A stretch of 64,000 nt of DNA from DASUBV01 sp036510065 (GCA_036510065.1 DATCEO010000146.1:1-64000), one strand, 5' to 3'; shown: positions 51,165 to 59,543, numbered from the stretch's first letter. Notes: generated from the letters alone by a model not told the origin. Numbers and translations: made by a program.

Positions 51165-51932
51165 TCACGGCCGCCTTCCCCGGTACGCGATATAGCGGCT
51201 GTAAAGGCGCCGCTTCACGGCCATGCGGGCAGCCCCGTCCTGCTGACCGATGTAGATCCGGGGCAGTGCCATCAATCCGACGTCGGCCGGCGGTGTCTGC
51301 ACCGCGCAGGCGTGCTCATAACCCGCGTCGCGCACCGCGCGGCGGGCTGGCTCATCCATGGAGCCGAACGGATAGCAGAAACCGCGGATCTCCGTGCCCA
51401 GCAGGGCGCTCAGGGCCGTCCGGCTCGCGCTGATCTCCGCCGCCAGCTGCCCAGCGGTCGAGCCGGCCAGCCGGATATGGGTCGCGCCGTGCGAGCCGAT
51501 CTCGACGCCGGCCGCGGCCAGCTTGCCGACCTCGTCGGCCGACATCAGCGGCCAGGCCGGCCCGGTGTCCCAGTCGTTAGTCCCGCCGAGGTACCCGGAT
51601 ATGACGTAGGCCGTCGCCCCGAAGCCATGGCGCTGAAGCTCCGGCAGCGCCGCCTCGAGCACGTTGCGGTACCCGTCGTCAAACGTGATGCCGACCATGC
51701 CGCCGTGCCGGCCCTCCGCCATCGCGTCCAGCAGCGTGCTCACCGCCACGCCCCGCAGCCCGCGGCGCTCGAGCCACGTCATCTGCTCGGCGAAGCGAGC
51801 GGGCGTCACGCAGAGCATGTTCGGATCGTGGGAGACCCGGGTGATGCCGTGGTACATCAAGATCATGGGGACGCGGCGCCAGGTCGGCGGGGCGCCCCGC
51901 GACCCAGGGCCGCTGCTCCCGGCCGGCGTCAG
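51165..51932 (-). CDS. CE4 polysaccharide deacetylase (locus B), probable CTG start
   Basis: About 255 residues. TFDDGY at 83–88 and SHGATH (His148, His152) are intact, as is CYPFGSMDEPARR. It is paralogous to the locus A deacetylase at 32266–33066. No ATG or GTG lies in the expected place: a CTG at 51932 overlaps the FAD gene stop as CTGA, has GGGAG seven bases upstream, and gives (L/M)TPAGSSGPG, matching the GTGA-coupled VTPATTATAA start of the paralogue. The next candidate is a GTG at 51872, twenty codons further in and right against VPMILMYHG. No signal peptide or membrane helix is visible. Confidence 0.87.
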   Translation of the reverse strand: MTPAGSSGPGSRGAPPTWRRVPMILMYHGITRVSHDPNMLCVTPARFAEQMTWLERRGLRGVAVSTLLDAMAEGRHGGMVGITFDDGYRNVLEAALPELQRHGFGATAYVISGYLGGTNDWDTGPAWPLMSADEVGKLAAAGVEIGSHGATHIRLAGSTAGQLAAEISASRTALSALLGTEIRGFCYPFGSMDEPARRAVRDAGYEHACAVQTPPADVGLMALPRIYIGQQDGAARMAVKRRLYSRYIAYRGRRP

Positions 51933-53167
51933 CGGACCGCTCCCGCCAGGACGGGATCGGCGGCGCGGGTGGTGGCCCGCAGCGCCCGCGCGGTGGTGAC
52001 CGCGGCGTGCTCGGAGCCGAAGACGAACCGCATGACCGGCCCGAAGGTCGGCGCCACGGCCGGTCCGATGAAGTACAGGCCGGCGACGCTGGACTGATAG
52101 TCGCGGCCGACCCGCGGGCTGCCGGTCCCGCCGACGGTCTGCAGCTCGGCCCGCATCCCGTCGCCGAGGAACGAGAGCCGGGCCAGGTCGGTCCGGTACC
52201 CGGTGCCGGCGAGGACGTGATGCACCGACAGTTCCTGGCTGTGCCCGCCGGCCCCCGACAGCGACAGGCGCACCCGGCCGTCGTCCAGCTGGGCCCCGGC
52301 CACGGCCTGGCCGGTCAGCGCGGGGATCTTCCCTTCGAACCGGGGCCGCAGCCAGGAGGCCCCCGCCGGGCCCAGCGCGGTGCGAGCGCGCTCCACCCGG
52401 GTGCCGCGCGGCAGCAGCCGGAACAGCTCCGGGCGGTTGGAGTAGAACCACGTCGCCCAGCCCGAGCCCAGCCCCGCCTCGGGCTCCTTCAGGCGCTGGA
52501 TCAGCGGGCGGTCCAGGGCCAGCGGCGTCCCGTTCCAGGCCAGGGCAGGCTTCCTGGAGACCAGGACCACCTGGGCGCCGCCCTCGTGCAGCAGCGCCGC
52601 GGTCTCCAGCGCTGACTGCCCCGCTCCCACCACGGCGACCTGCTGGCCGCTGAAGATTCCCAGGTCGGTGTGCTCGGAGGTGTGCGTGCAGACGTCCGGC
52701 GGGAGCGCCGCCAGCGGCTCCGGAACGTAGGCGAAGTGGTCCACGCCGGCGGCGACGACGACCCGGCGGGCCGGGACCTGATCGCCGTTAGCCAGCGTCA
52801 GCTCGAAGCCGCCGCTGCCCCGGGCGATGCCGGTGACCAGCACCTCCTCGAGCCCGGGCACGAGCTCCGAGCGGAACCACTGGCCGTACTTGATGAACGT
52901 GTCGAGGGCGACGGGCAGGCCGTAGTCGAAGTAGGGGCGCCTGGTCAGCCGGCAGAATTCCCGGAGGGTATGGGTATGGCCGGGGTCGGAGATGTTCGAG
53001 GCGAAGCCCTGGGACTTGAGGAACATGCCCGCCGGCATCTTCCCCGCCCACAGGTGCATGGGCTGGCCGAAGATGCGGAAGCTGATGCCGGCCGCACGCA
53101 GATGCGCGGCAAGCGACAGCCCGTACGGTCCGGCTCCCACGATGGCCACATCAACGGCATCGCTCAT
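51929..53167 (-). CDS. FAD-dependent monooxygenase-like protein (locus B)
   Basis: 412 residues, clear paralogue of the locus A protein at 34579–35811 (identical MSDAVDVAIVGAGPYGLS start). FAD motif VGAGPYGLS near residue 9, NAD(P)H motif VVGAGQSALETA near 175, late HVLAGTGYRTDLARLSFLGD (FATGY-type) and a conserved ending that includes GPVMRFVFGSEHAA. Overlaps the ATP-grasp stop by four bases. Nothing in the sequence identifies the substrate, but the strict pairing with an ATP-grasp ligase in both operons argues for a joint two-step modification. Confidence 0.86.
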   Translation of the reverse strand: MSDAVDVAIVGAGPYGLSLAAHLRAAGISFRIFGQPMHLWAGKMPAGMFLKSQGFASNISDPGHTHTLREFCRLTRRPYFDYGLPVALDTFIKYGQWFRSELVPGLEEVLVTGIARGSGGFELTLANGDQVPARRVVVAAGVDHFAYVPEPLAALPPDVCTHTSEHTDLGIFSGQQVAVVGAGQSALETAALLHEGGAQVVLVSRKPALAWNGTPLALDRPLIQRLKEPEAGLGSGWATWFYSNRPELFRLLPRGTRVERARTALGPAGASWLRPRFEGKIPALTGQAVAGAQLDDGRVRLSLSGAGGHSQELSVHHVLAGTGYRTDLARLSFLGDGMRAELQTVGGTGSPRVGRDYQSSVAGLYFIGPAVAPTFGPVMRFVFGSEHAAVTTARALRATTRAADPVLAGAVR

Positions 53168-54540
53168 GCTCGTGTCCCCTCCTTGGGCGCTTGCGGCGTT
53201 GCGGGCCGCTTTGTCAGGTCTTCGGTGACAAGCGGCTTATGGATTGCCCGGCCGCTGCGGCGATTTCCCGCCGCACGGCCGGCGGCGTACCGGAATCCGC
53301 CCCGAGGCGGCCGCTCCCCGGCCCGGGCTAGCGGCCGGCTGGCCAGCCGCCAGCTCATCCGGGCGCACATCAGCCCGAAAGGCCGCAGGTCATCACGGGC
53401 GAACCAGGCCGCCTCCTGCACGCCGCGCAGCGAGGCCAGCCAGGACCGCGGGCCGAGCTCGCCATGCCGCCAGTGCGTGAGCGCGCTTATCGGGTCGTAG
53501 TTCTCGACCAGGAAGCCGCGTCCGGAAAGCTGCTCGGCCGCCGGAATGGTGCCGCCGGTCAGGTCGAGGTACTGGGCCAGTGCCACGTCCGTCCCCGCCG
53601 TATCGCGGAAGACCCGGAACTGGGCACCCAGCCGGGGATTGAAGTCCAGCAGCTTGTACTGGCCGTCCCGGGGATCCAGGCGGAGGTCCAGGTCGAGGAT
53701 CCCGCGGTAGCCCAGCCGGGTCAGCATCGCGGTGACCTCGTCGCGCAGGCGATCGTTGGCCACGGCCCGGCCCAGGCTGGTCAGCCCGGCCCGGGCGGGA
53801 TAGGACCGCTCCTTGACCCCGGTGAAGGCCGGGCGGCAGCGCGAGCTGGCGTCGCAGTAACCGTGGAAGAACCAGTCCTGGTCGCCCGCCGCTGGCGGGA
53901 TGTAGTCCTGGAGCATCAGCCCCGCGCCGGCCCTGGCGCAGGTCTCGTAGGCGGTGTCCAGCTCACCGCGGTCAGCCAGGAGCGAGGTGCTGGGCAGCGT
54001 GCGACGGCCCGCGGCCCACGGCGTCGTGAGCTTGGCGATGACCGGGAAGCCGGCCTGCGCCGCGAAGTCGCGGGCGGCGGCCAGGGACTCGGGCAGCGCG
54101 ACCGGCGGGCTTGGCACCCCCAGCTCCTGGCACAGCTCGTGGAGCGAGTGCTTGCCCGCCACCTGCCGCGGCAGCCCGGCGGGCGGGGCGGGAAACAGGA
54201 ACGATGGCCGCAGCTGCTCGCCGTGCTCGGCCAGGAAGATGGATCCGGCGTCATCGGTCGGGATGAGGACGGCTGGCCGGCCGATCCGCTCCGCGAGCCG
54301 CAGCAGGCCGGCGGCCACCCCGGCGACGTCGCCGGGATCTGGCCGCCAGTAGCAGCGGCCCTGCAGATAACGGGAATTAGCCGCGGGAGCCCATGGCCCC
54401 TCATGCAGGCCATAGACCGGAATACCGAGCCTGCCCAGACTGCGGATGACCCCGAGGCCGCCGTGATGCATGACGTTCGGGTCGAATTTCAGCACCACCG
54501 CCGGGACGCTGACGTCAATCGGGGATCTCGCCGGTGTCAT
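53164..54540 (-). CDS. ATP-grasp ligase (locus B)
   Basis: 458 residues from the ATG at 54540. PAVVLKFDPNVMHHGGLGVI, PVYGLHEGPWAPAANSRYLQ, AKLTTPWAAGRRTL, LMLQDYIPPA, GILDLDLRLDPRDGQYKLLD and FNPRLGAQFRVFRDTAG match the locus A enzyme throughout, with the ATP-grasp metal-binding acids intact. It heads locus B. The ribosome site near the ATG is poor; a strong TAGGAGA lies about 40 bases upstream, followed by a GTG that opens a six-codon frame ending just before the ATG, so a tiny leader peptide is possible. It lacks the repeat-encoded tail of its paralogue. Confidence 0.84.
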   Translation of the reverse strand: MTPARSPIDVSVPAVVLKFDPNVMHHGGLGVIRSLGRLGIPVYGLHEGPWAPAANSRYLQGRCYWRPDPGDVAGVAAGLLRLAERIGRPAVLIPTDDAGSIFLAEHGEQLRPSFLFPAPPAGLPRQVAGKHSLHELCQELGVPSPPVALPESLAAARDFAAQAGFPVIAKLTTPWAAGRRTLPSTSLLADRGELDTAYETCARAGAGLMLQDYIPPAAGDQDWFFHGYCDASSRCRPAFTGVKERSYPARAGLTSLGRAVANDRLRDEVTAMLTRLGYRGILDLDLRLDPRDGQYKLLDFNPRLGAQFRVFRDTAGTDVALAQYLDLTGGTIPAAEQLSGRGFLVENYDPISALTHWRHGELGPRSWLASLRGVQEAAWFARDDLRPFGLMCARMSWRLASRPLARAGERPPRGGFRYAAGRAAGNRRSGRAIHKPLVTEDLTKRPATPQAPKEGTRA

Positions 54541-54709
54541 CGGCGAGCTATTCGGCCAGGCACTGCACTTATCTCCTAAGGCGCTTAGACCCCCATCATT
54601 GGGGCACGCGAGACAAGACTGTGCCAGTCGTAACGAAGTTCGACATCGGCCATCATGGTGAGTACGGCTACCCACCCCGGCCGAGTACCGAGCCGGACTC
54701 TCATGCTGG

Positions 54710-54742
54710 GTATACCGCGCGTATACCGCGCGTATGCCGCGC
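54710..54742. repeat. Three 11-bp direct repeats between locus B and glmS
   Basis: GTATACCGCGC, GTATACCGCGC, GTATGCCGCGC in direct succession. The 11-bp period is close to one helical turn, and GTATAC is itself a palindrome. Located 170–200 bases before the ATP-grasp start (minus strand) and 30–60 bases before the glmS terminator hairpin. Confidence 0.75.
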
Positions 54743-54771
54743 GTTCGCGGCCGTCAGAAGGCGGGCAGTAG

Positions 54772-54792
54772 CTGGTCCGGTGCCTGGACCAG
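54772..54792 (-). terminator. glmS terminator hairpin
   Basis: CTGGTCC/GGACCAG, a perfect 7-bp stem with a 7-base loop, four bases after the glmS stop codon on the minus strand. Confidence 0.55.
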
Positions 54793-54796
54793 GCTG

Positions 54797-56680
54797 TTAT
54801 TCCACCGTGACTGATTTAGCCAGGTTTCGCGGCTGATCCACGTCGTGGCCCTTGGCCGTCGCCAGCTCGCAGGCGAACACCTGCAGCGGCACCGTGGTCA
54901 CCAGGGGCTGCAGCAGGGCCGGCACCGCGGGCACCTCGATGAGGGTGTCGGCGTAAGGCGCGACCCAGCGGTCGCCCTGCTCGGCGATCACGATCGTCCG
55001 CGCCCCGCGGGCCCGGATCTCCTGGATGTTGGAAACGATCTTGTCGTGCAGTACGGACTGCCCGTCGGCCCGGGGCGGGACGACCACGACCACCGGCAGG
55101 CCGTCCTCGATCAGGGCGATCGGCCCGTGCTTGAGCTCGCCGGCCGCGAAGCCCTCGGCGTGCATGTAGGCGAGTTCCTTGAGCTTCAGCGCGCCCTCCA
55201 TGGCCACCGGGAAGCCGACGTGACGGCCCAGGAACAGCACGCACCGCTCGCCGGCCAGCTCACGGGCCACGGCCCGGACCGGGTCCATCTGGCTGAGCAC
55301 GTGCTCCACGGCGGCTGGCATCCGGTTCAGCTGGGCCAGCAGCTCGGTGACCTGGCCCGCGGCCGGCCCGTTGCGGACCTGGGCCAGGTACAGCGCGAGC
55401 AGGTAGCACGCGACCAGCTGGGTCAGGAACGCCTTGGTCGAGGCCACGGCGATCTCCGGCCCGGCGTGGGTATAGACGACGGCGTCGCTCTCGCGCGGGA
55501 TCGTCGATCCGTTGACGTTGCAGACCGCCACCACCCGGGAGCCCTGCTCGGCGGCGTGCCGCACCGCCATCAGGGTGTCCATGGTCTCGCCGGACTGCGA
55601 GATGGCGATCACCAGCGTGGCCGGGGTCAGCACCGGATCGCGGTAACGGAACTCGCTGGCCAGCTCCACCTCGCACGGGATCCGGCACCAGTGCTCGATC
55701 GCGTACTTGGCGATCATGCCCGCGTGGAACGCCGTGCCGCAGGCCACGATGATGATCTTGTCAACCGCGCGCAGCTCGTCATCGGACAGCCGCATCTCGT
55801 CCAGGCACAGCAAGCCGTTCGCGCCGGCCCGGCCGAGCAGGGCGTCGGTGATGGCGTGGGGCTGCTCGGCGATCTCCTTGAGCATGAAGTAGTCAAAGCC
55901 GGCCTTCTCGGCCGCCTGGATGTCCCAGTCCACGTGGTAGTCGCGAATCACCGCCGGCTCGCCGTCGAACCCGGTGACGATGATGCCGTCGGGCCGCACC
56001 TCGGCTACCTGGTCCTGGCCGAGCTCGATCGCGTCCCTGGTGTAGGCGATGAACGCCGAGACGTCACTGGCCAGGAAGTTCTCGCCGTCGCCGCGGCCGA
56101 TCACCAGGGGCGAGTTGCGGCGCGCGCCGACGACCGCCTCCGGGTCGCGCACGTCCACGGCCACCAGGGTGAAGGCGCCGTGCAGGCGCTGGCAGACGGT
56201 CCGCATGGCGGTTGCGAGCGCACCGGGCCGCGGCAGGCTGGCGCCGGGACCGTCCGGCACCCGGGCCATCTCCTCCTCCAGCAGGTGGGCGACCAGCTCG
56301 GTGTCGGTCTCGGAGGTCAGCCGGTGACCCTGGTCCTCCAGCTCGGCCCGCAGCGTGGCGAAGTTCTCGATGATCCCGTTATGCACCACGGCCAGGTGCT
56401 GGGCGCAGTCAGTGTGCGGGTGCGCGTTCGGGTCGGTGGGCGGCCCGTGAGTAGCCCACCGGGTGTGACCGACGCCGACCGTGCCGGCCAGCGGCGGCCG
56501 CTCGGCCAGGGCCGCGGTGAGGTTGGCCAGCTTGCCGGCGCGCTTGGTCCAGGCCAGCTTCCCGTCGGCCACCACGGCGATGCCCGCGGAATCGTAGCCT
56601 CGGTACTCCAGCCGCCCGAGCCCGTCCATGACCACGTCCAGGGCCGGCCGGTAGCCGGCGTACCCCACGATGCCGCACAT
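54797..56680 (-). CDS. glmS: Glutamine–fructose-6-phosphate aminotransferase
   Basis: Makes glucosamine-6-phosphate from Fru-6-P and Gln; first step to UDP-GlcNAc. 627 residues starting MCGIVGYAG, with Cys2 as the glutaminase nucleophile, then the N-terminal Ntn-hydrolase domain (VGVGHTRWATHGPPTDPNAH) and two SIS isomerase domains (VACGTAFHAGM, ISQSGETMDTL, FAAGELKHGPIALIE). A 12-codon extension upstream of Cys2 is rejected because Cys must follow the initiator Met. A perfect two-arm palindrome lies 47 bases before the start. No glmS ribozyme is visible. It sits directly upstream of locus B and would feed its amino sugar supply. Confidence 0.97.
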   Translation of the reverse strand: MCGIVGYAGYRPALDVVMDGLGRLEYRGYDSAGIAVVADGKLAWTKRAGKLANLTAALAERPPLAGTVGVGHTRWATHGPPTDPNAHPHTDCAQHLAVVHNGIIENFATLRAELEDQGHRLTSETDTELVAHLLEEEMARVPDGPGASLPRPGALATAMRTVCQRLHGAFTLVAVDVRDPEAVVGARRNSPLVIGRGDGENFLASDVSAFIAYTRDAIELGQDQVAEVRPDGIIVTGFDGEPAVIRDYHVDWDIQAAEKAGFDYFMLKEIAEQPHAITDALLGRAGANGLLCLDEMRLSDDELRAVDKIIIVACGTAFHAGMIAKYAIEHWCRIPCEVELASEFRYRDPVLTPATLVIAISQSGETMDTLMAVRHAAEQGSRVVAVCNVNGSTIPRESDAVVYTHAGPEIAVASTKAFLTQLVACYLLALYLAQVRNGPAAGQVTELLAQLNRMPAAVEHVLSQMDPVRAVARELAGERCVLFLGRHVGFPVAMEGALKLKELAYMHAEGFAAGELKHGPIALIEDGLPVVVVVPPRADGQSVLHDKIVSNIQEIRARGARTIVIAEQGDRWVAPYADTLIEVPAVPALLQPLVTTVPLQVFACELATAKGHDVDQPRNLAKSVTVE

Positions 56681-56726
56681 GACGGCCAGGTTAGTACCTC
56701 TGGCCAGCCGCTCCACCGGCGCCTCT

Positions 56727-56744
56727 GGTAATCAGGTGATTACC
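56727..56744. promoter_or_regulatory. 18-bp palindrome upstream of glmS
   Basis: GGTAATCA, two bases, TGATTACC: perfect 8-bp arms in the 137-base gap before glmS, next to a short AT-rich stretch (CTTAGTAATTAG). Strong candidate operator for a dimeric regulator of glmS. It does not match the DasR-type consensus as I recall it. Confidence 0.6.
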
Positions 56745-56817
56745 CTTAGTAATTAGGCAGGCAGGCGATCCCCGGGTGACGAGCTCCCGGCGACCGGCAA
56801 GCTGGCGCGGGGGGCGG

Positions 56818-58269
56818 TTATCCGATGTCGCGGACGACGGCGGCCAGCCGGGCGGCCAGGTCCTGCGCCTGCTCCGGATCCACCGCCTCGACCATGACCC
56901 GGACGGCCGGCTCGGTGCCGCTGGGCCGGACCAGCACCCGGCCGGCGTCGCCCAGTTCCGCCTCGGCGGCCGCCACGGCCTCGCTGAGCACCGCGGAGGA
57001 CGTCACCAGGGACTTGTCTACGCCCGGAATGTTGATCAGCACCTGGGGATACCTGGTCATCACGGCGACGAGCCCGGCCAGCGTGCCGCCCTGGCGCCGC
57101 AGCTGGGCCAGCAGGTGCAGTGCGGTCAGCAGCCCGTCACCGGTGGTGGCGTGCTCGAGCATGATGATGTGCCCCGACTGCTCGCCGCCCAGCATGTACT
57201 TGCCGTCCAGCATCGCGGCCACCAGGTACCGGTCGCCGACCGGCGTCTCGACCACGCTGATGCCGGCGTCGCGCATCGCCATCCGGAAGCCCAGGTTCGA
57301 CATGACCGTGGCCACGACCGTGTCGCCGTCCAGGCGGCCCGCGTCCCGGAGCGCCAGGGCCAGCACGGCCAGGATCTGGTCACCGTCGATCACCTGGCCG
57401 GCCGCGTCGACCGCCAGGCAGCGATCCGCGTCGCCATCGTGGGCGATGCCGGCGTCGGCACCGTGCCTGATAACGGCGTCGGCCAGCACGTCCAGGTGAG
57501 TAGAGCCGCAGCCGTCGTTGATATTCAGGCCATCGGGCTCGGCGCCGATCGTGATGACGTCGGCCCCGGCGCGGCTGAGCAGCCGGGGCGCGAAGGCCGC
57601 CGCGGCACCGTGCGCGCAGTCCACCACGACCCGCAGCCCGGTCAGCGGCAGCGGTCCGCCCGCTTCCTGCGGCCCGCCGATCCCGTCCGGCCCGGCGACC
57701 GTGGACAGCAGGTAATCCAGGTAGCGCTCACCCTCGTCGGTGGCGTCCCGGACCCGGCCGAACCCGCCGTCGGGAACGCCGGCCGGACCCGCCAGCTCCG
57801 ACGGGGCCTCGCCCCCGGGCCCCGGCCGGTCTCCGCCGTGCCCGGCCGCTAGCCGGGCCTCGATCTCGTCCTCGACCGCATCGGGCAGCTTGACGCCGCC
57901 GCGGGCGAAGAACTTGATGCCGTTGTCGGGAGCGGGGTTGTGGCTGGCCGACAGCACGACCCCGAACTCCGCGCCCAGCTCCGCCGTGAGGTACGCCACC
58001 GCCGGGGTCGGGATGACCCCGAGCCGGAGCACGTCGATGCCGCTGCCGGCCAGGCCGGCCACCACGGCGGCCTCCAGGAACTCGCCGGAAGCCCGGGGGT
58101 CCCGGCCGACCACCGCCACCGGCCGCCGGTGCGCGTCGCGAGCCTGGGCGAATGCGCCCGAGCCCGCCAGCACGCCGGCCGCCGCCGAGGCCAGGTCCAT
58201 CGCCAGGCCGGCCGTCAAGTCACTGCCAGCGACTCCGCGAACACCGTCCGTGCCAAACAGTCGACCCAT
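56818..58269 (-). CDS. glmM: Phosphoglucosamine mutase
   Basis: Converts GlcN-6-P to GlcN-1-P. 483 residues starting MGRLFGTDGVRGVAGSDLTA; phosphoserine loop VVLSASHNPAPDNGIKFF with Ser109; metal-binding DGDADRC; C-terminal phosphate-binding RPSGTEPAVRVMVEA. About 35 residues longer than usual because of a Gly/Pro-rich insert near residue 145–195 (GGDRPGPGGEAPSELAGPAG) between domains 1 and 2. Adjacent to glmS in the same direction. Confidence 0.96.
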   Translation of the reverse strand: MGRLFGTDGVRGVAGSDLTAGLAMDLASAAAGVLAGSGAFAQARDAHRRPVAVVGRDPRASGEFLEAAVVAGLAGSGIDVLRLGVIPTPAVAYLTAELGAEFGVVLSASHNPAPDNGIKFFARGGVKLPDAVEDEIEARLAAGHGGDRPGPGGEAPSELAGPAGVPDGGFGRVRDATDEGERYLDYLLSTVAGPDGIGGPQEAGGPLPLTGLRVVVDCAHGAAAAFAPRLLSRAGADVITIGAEPDGLNINDGCGSTHLDVLADAVIRHGADAGIAHDGDADRCLAVDAAGQVIDGDQILAVLALALRDAGRLDGDTVVATVMSNLGFRMAMRDAGISVVETPVGDRYLVAAMLDGKYMLGGEQSGHIIMLEHATTGDGLLTALHLLAQLRRQGGTLAGLVAVMTRYPQVLINIPGVDKSLVTSSAVLSEAVAAAEAELGDAGRVLVRPSGTEPAVRVMVEAVDPEQAQDLAARLAAVVRDIG

Positions 58270-58319
58270 GGAATCCCCCCGCGTGCCTGCCTGTGGACGT
58301 CCGCAGCTGCGGCGCGAGG

Positions 58320-58853
58320 TTAGCGCTTGGAGTACTGAGGCGCCTTACGGGCCTTCTTGAGCCCTGCCTTCTTGCGCTCCACCGACCGGGCATCGCGGGT
58401 CAGGAAGCCAGCCCGCTTCAGCGCCGGCCGGCTGTCGGGATCCACGAGGATCAGCGACCGGGCGATGCCCAGCCGCAGCGCGCCCGCCTGGCCGGCTACG
58501 CCGCCGCCGGTGATCCGGGCGACCACGTCGAAGTGGTCATCGGCCCCGAGCGTCACGAACGGCTCGTTGATCAGCTGCTGGTGCACCTTGTTCGGGAAGT
58601 ACTCGTCCAGCGACCGGCCGTTGATCTTGTACTGGCCGGTACCGGGCGAGATGCGCACCCGGGCGATGGCCTCCTTGCGGCGGCCTGTCCCGAGCGCGTT
58701 GCCGGTGACCACGGGCTTGCGGGTAGCAGCCGCCCCCGCCCGGCCGTGGGAATCGCCGGTCTGCGTGGTGTACTCCGACGGAGTGTCCGCGGCAGTGTCG
58801 GTTCCGGCTGCGGCTGCGGCCGGGGCCTTGGGCGCGTCAGTGGGCTCAGCCAC
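58320..58853 (-). CDS. rpsI: 30S ribosomal protein S9
   Basis: 177 residues. The conserved core starts at about residue 55 (GTGRRKEAIARVRISPGTGQ) and ends in the invariant KKAGLKKARKAPQYSKR, whose C-terminal Arg reaches the P-site tRNA. The first 50 residues are an Ala/Thr-rich extension of the kind seen in actinobacterial S9. Co-transcribed with rplM, 49 bases upstream. Confidence 0.97.
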   Translation of the reverse strand: MAEPTDAPKAPAAAAAGTDTAADTPSEYTTQTGDSHGRAGAAATRKPVVTGNALGTGRRKEAIARVRISPGTGQYKINGRSLDEYFPNKVHQQLINEPFVTLGADDHFDVVARITGGGVAGQAGALRLGIARSLILVDPDSRPALKRAGFLTRDARSVERKKAGLKKARKAPQYSKR

Positions 58854-58902
58854 GTTTTCTTCCTCGTACTTCCTGATCGGCTCTGCTGTATCTGCCCGCT
58901 GC

Positions 58903-59373
58903 CTACTTGGCGGCGGCCCGGCCGACCTGCTCGACCTGAGTAATCTCGAACGGAACTGGCTGCTGCGCCTGGTGCGGGTGCTCCGGCCCGGCGTAGACCT
59001 TGAGCTTGCTCAGCATCTGCCTGCCGAGAGTGTTCTTGGGAAGCATGCCGCGGACGGCCTTCTCGACCGCGCGCTCCGGGCTCTTGGCCATCAGCTCGGC
59101 GTAGGACATCGATCGTAGCCCGCCCGGGTAGCCTGAGTGCCGGTAGGCCTTCTTGTCCTGAAGCTTGTTCCCGCTCAGAGCGATCTTGGCCGCGTTGACG
59201 ATGACCACGAAATCGCCCGTGTCCACGTGCGGGGCGAAGATCGGCTTGTGCTTGCCGCGCAGCAATGTGGCCGTCTGGCTGGCCAGCCTGCCGAGAACGA
59301 CATCGGCAGCGTCGATGACATGCCACTGACGCTGGATGTCCGCGGCCTTGGGGCTAAATGTGCGCACAGTCAT
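58903..59373 (-). CDS. rplM: 50S ribosomal protein L13
   Basis: 156 residues starting MTVRTFSPKAADIQRQWHVI; core motifs DAADVVLGRLASQTATLLRG, GKHKPIFAPHVDTGDFVVIV and VRGMLPKNTLGRQMLSKLKV. Start at 59373 with AAGG just upstream; a 30-codon open extension upstream covers the leader hairpin and is not coding. It is first in the rplM–rpsI operon, with a good promoter and a 135-base leader. Confidence 0.97.
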   Translation of the reverse strand: MTVRTFSPKAADIQRQWHVIDAADVVLGRLASQTATLLRGKHKPIFAPHVDTGDFVVIVNAAKIALSGNKLQDKKAYRHSGYPGGLRSMSYAELMAKSPERAVEKAVRGMLPKNTLGRQMLSKLKVYAGPEHPHQAQQPVPFEITQVEQVGRAAAK

Positions 59374-59405
59374 AAGCCTTCGCGTGTGAGTCCTGAATCC
59401 CTGGC

Positions 59406-59436
59406 CCGTGCTCGGGGGCTCTTCTCCCGAGCACGG
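59406..59436 (-). promoter_or_regulatory. Stem-loop in the rplM leader
   Basis: Perfect 11-bp stem CCGTGCTCGGG/CCCGAGCACGG with a 9-base loop, 33 bases before the rplM start and inside the predicted 5' leader. Position and strength suit an autoregulatory L13-binding site or an attenuator; there is no U-tract after it. Confidence 0.55.
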
Positions 59437-59514
59437 AAATCCGCAGCACCGACCGCAGCTCATCTACCCGCAGGGCGGGCGCACGGGCATGCCGATACAC
59501 ATGGACGCCTGCAA

Positions 59515-59543
59515 AGGATACCGGCCGCCGGCCGTAGTGGCAA
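59515..59543 (-). promoter_or_regulatory. rplM promoter
   Basis: On the minus strand TTGCCA (59538–59543), a 17-base spacer and TATCCT (59515–59520). Transcription would begin near 59507, about 135 bases before the rplM start codon. Confidence 0.65.

Noticed and set aside
20687..54540. Prophage, integrative element or insertion sequence carrying the polysaccharide genes
   Set aside because: No integrase, transposase, tRNA attachment site or flanking direct repeat was found, and the base composition matches the core genes apart from short promoter islands.
56681..56817. glmS ribozyme/riboswitch
   Set aside because: The 137-base upstream gap is too short and shows none of the ribozyme's paired core; a DNA palindrome is present instead. 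The ribozyme is typical of Firmicutes.
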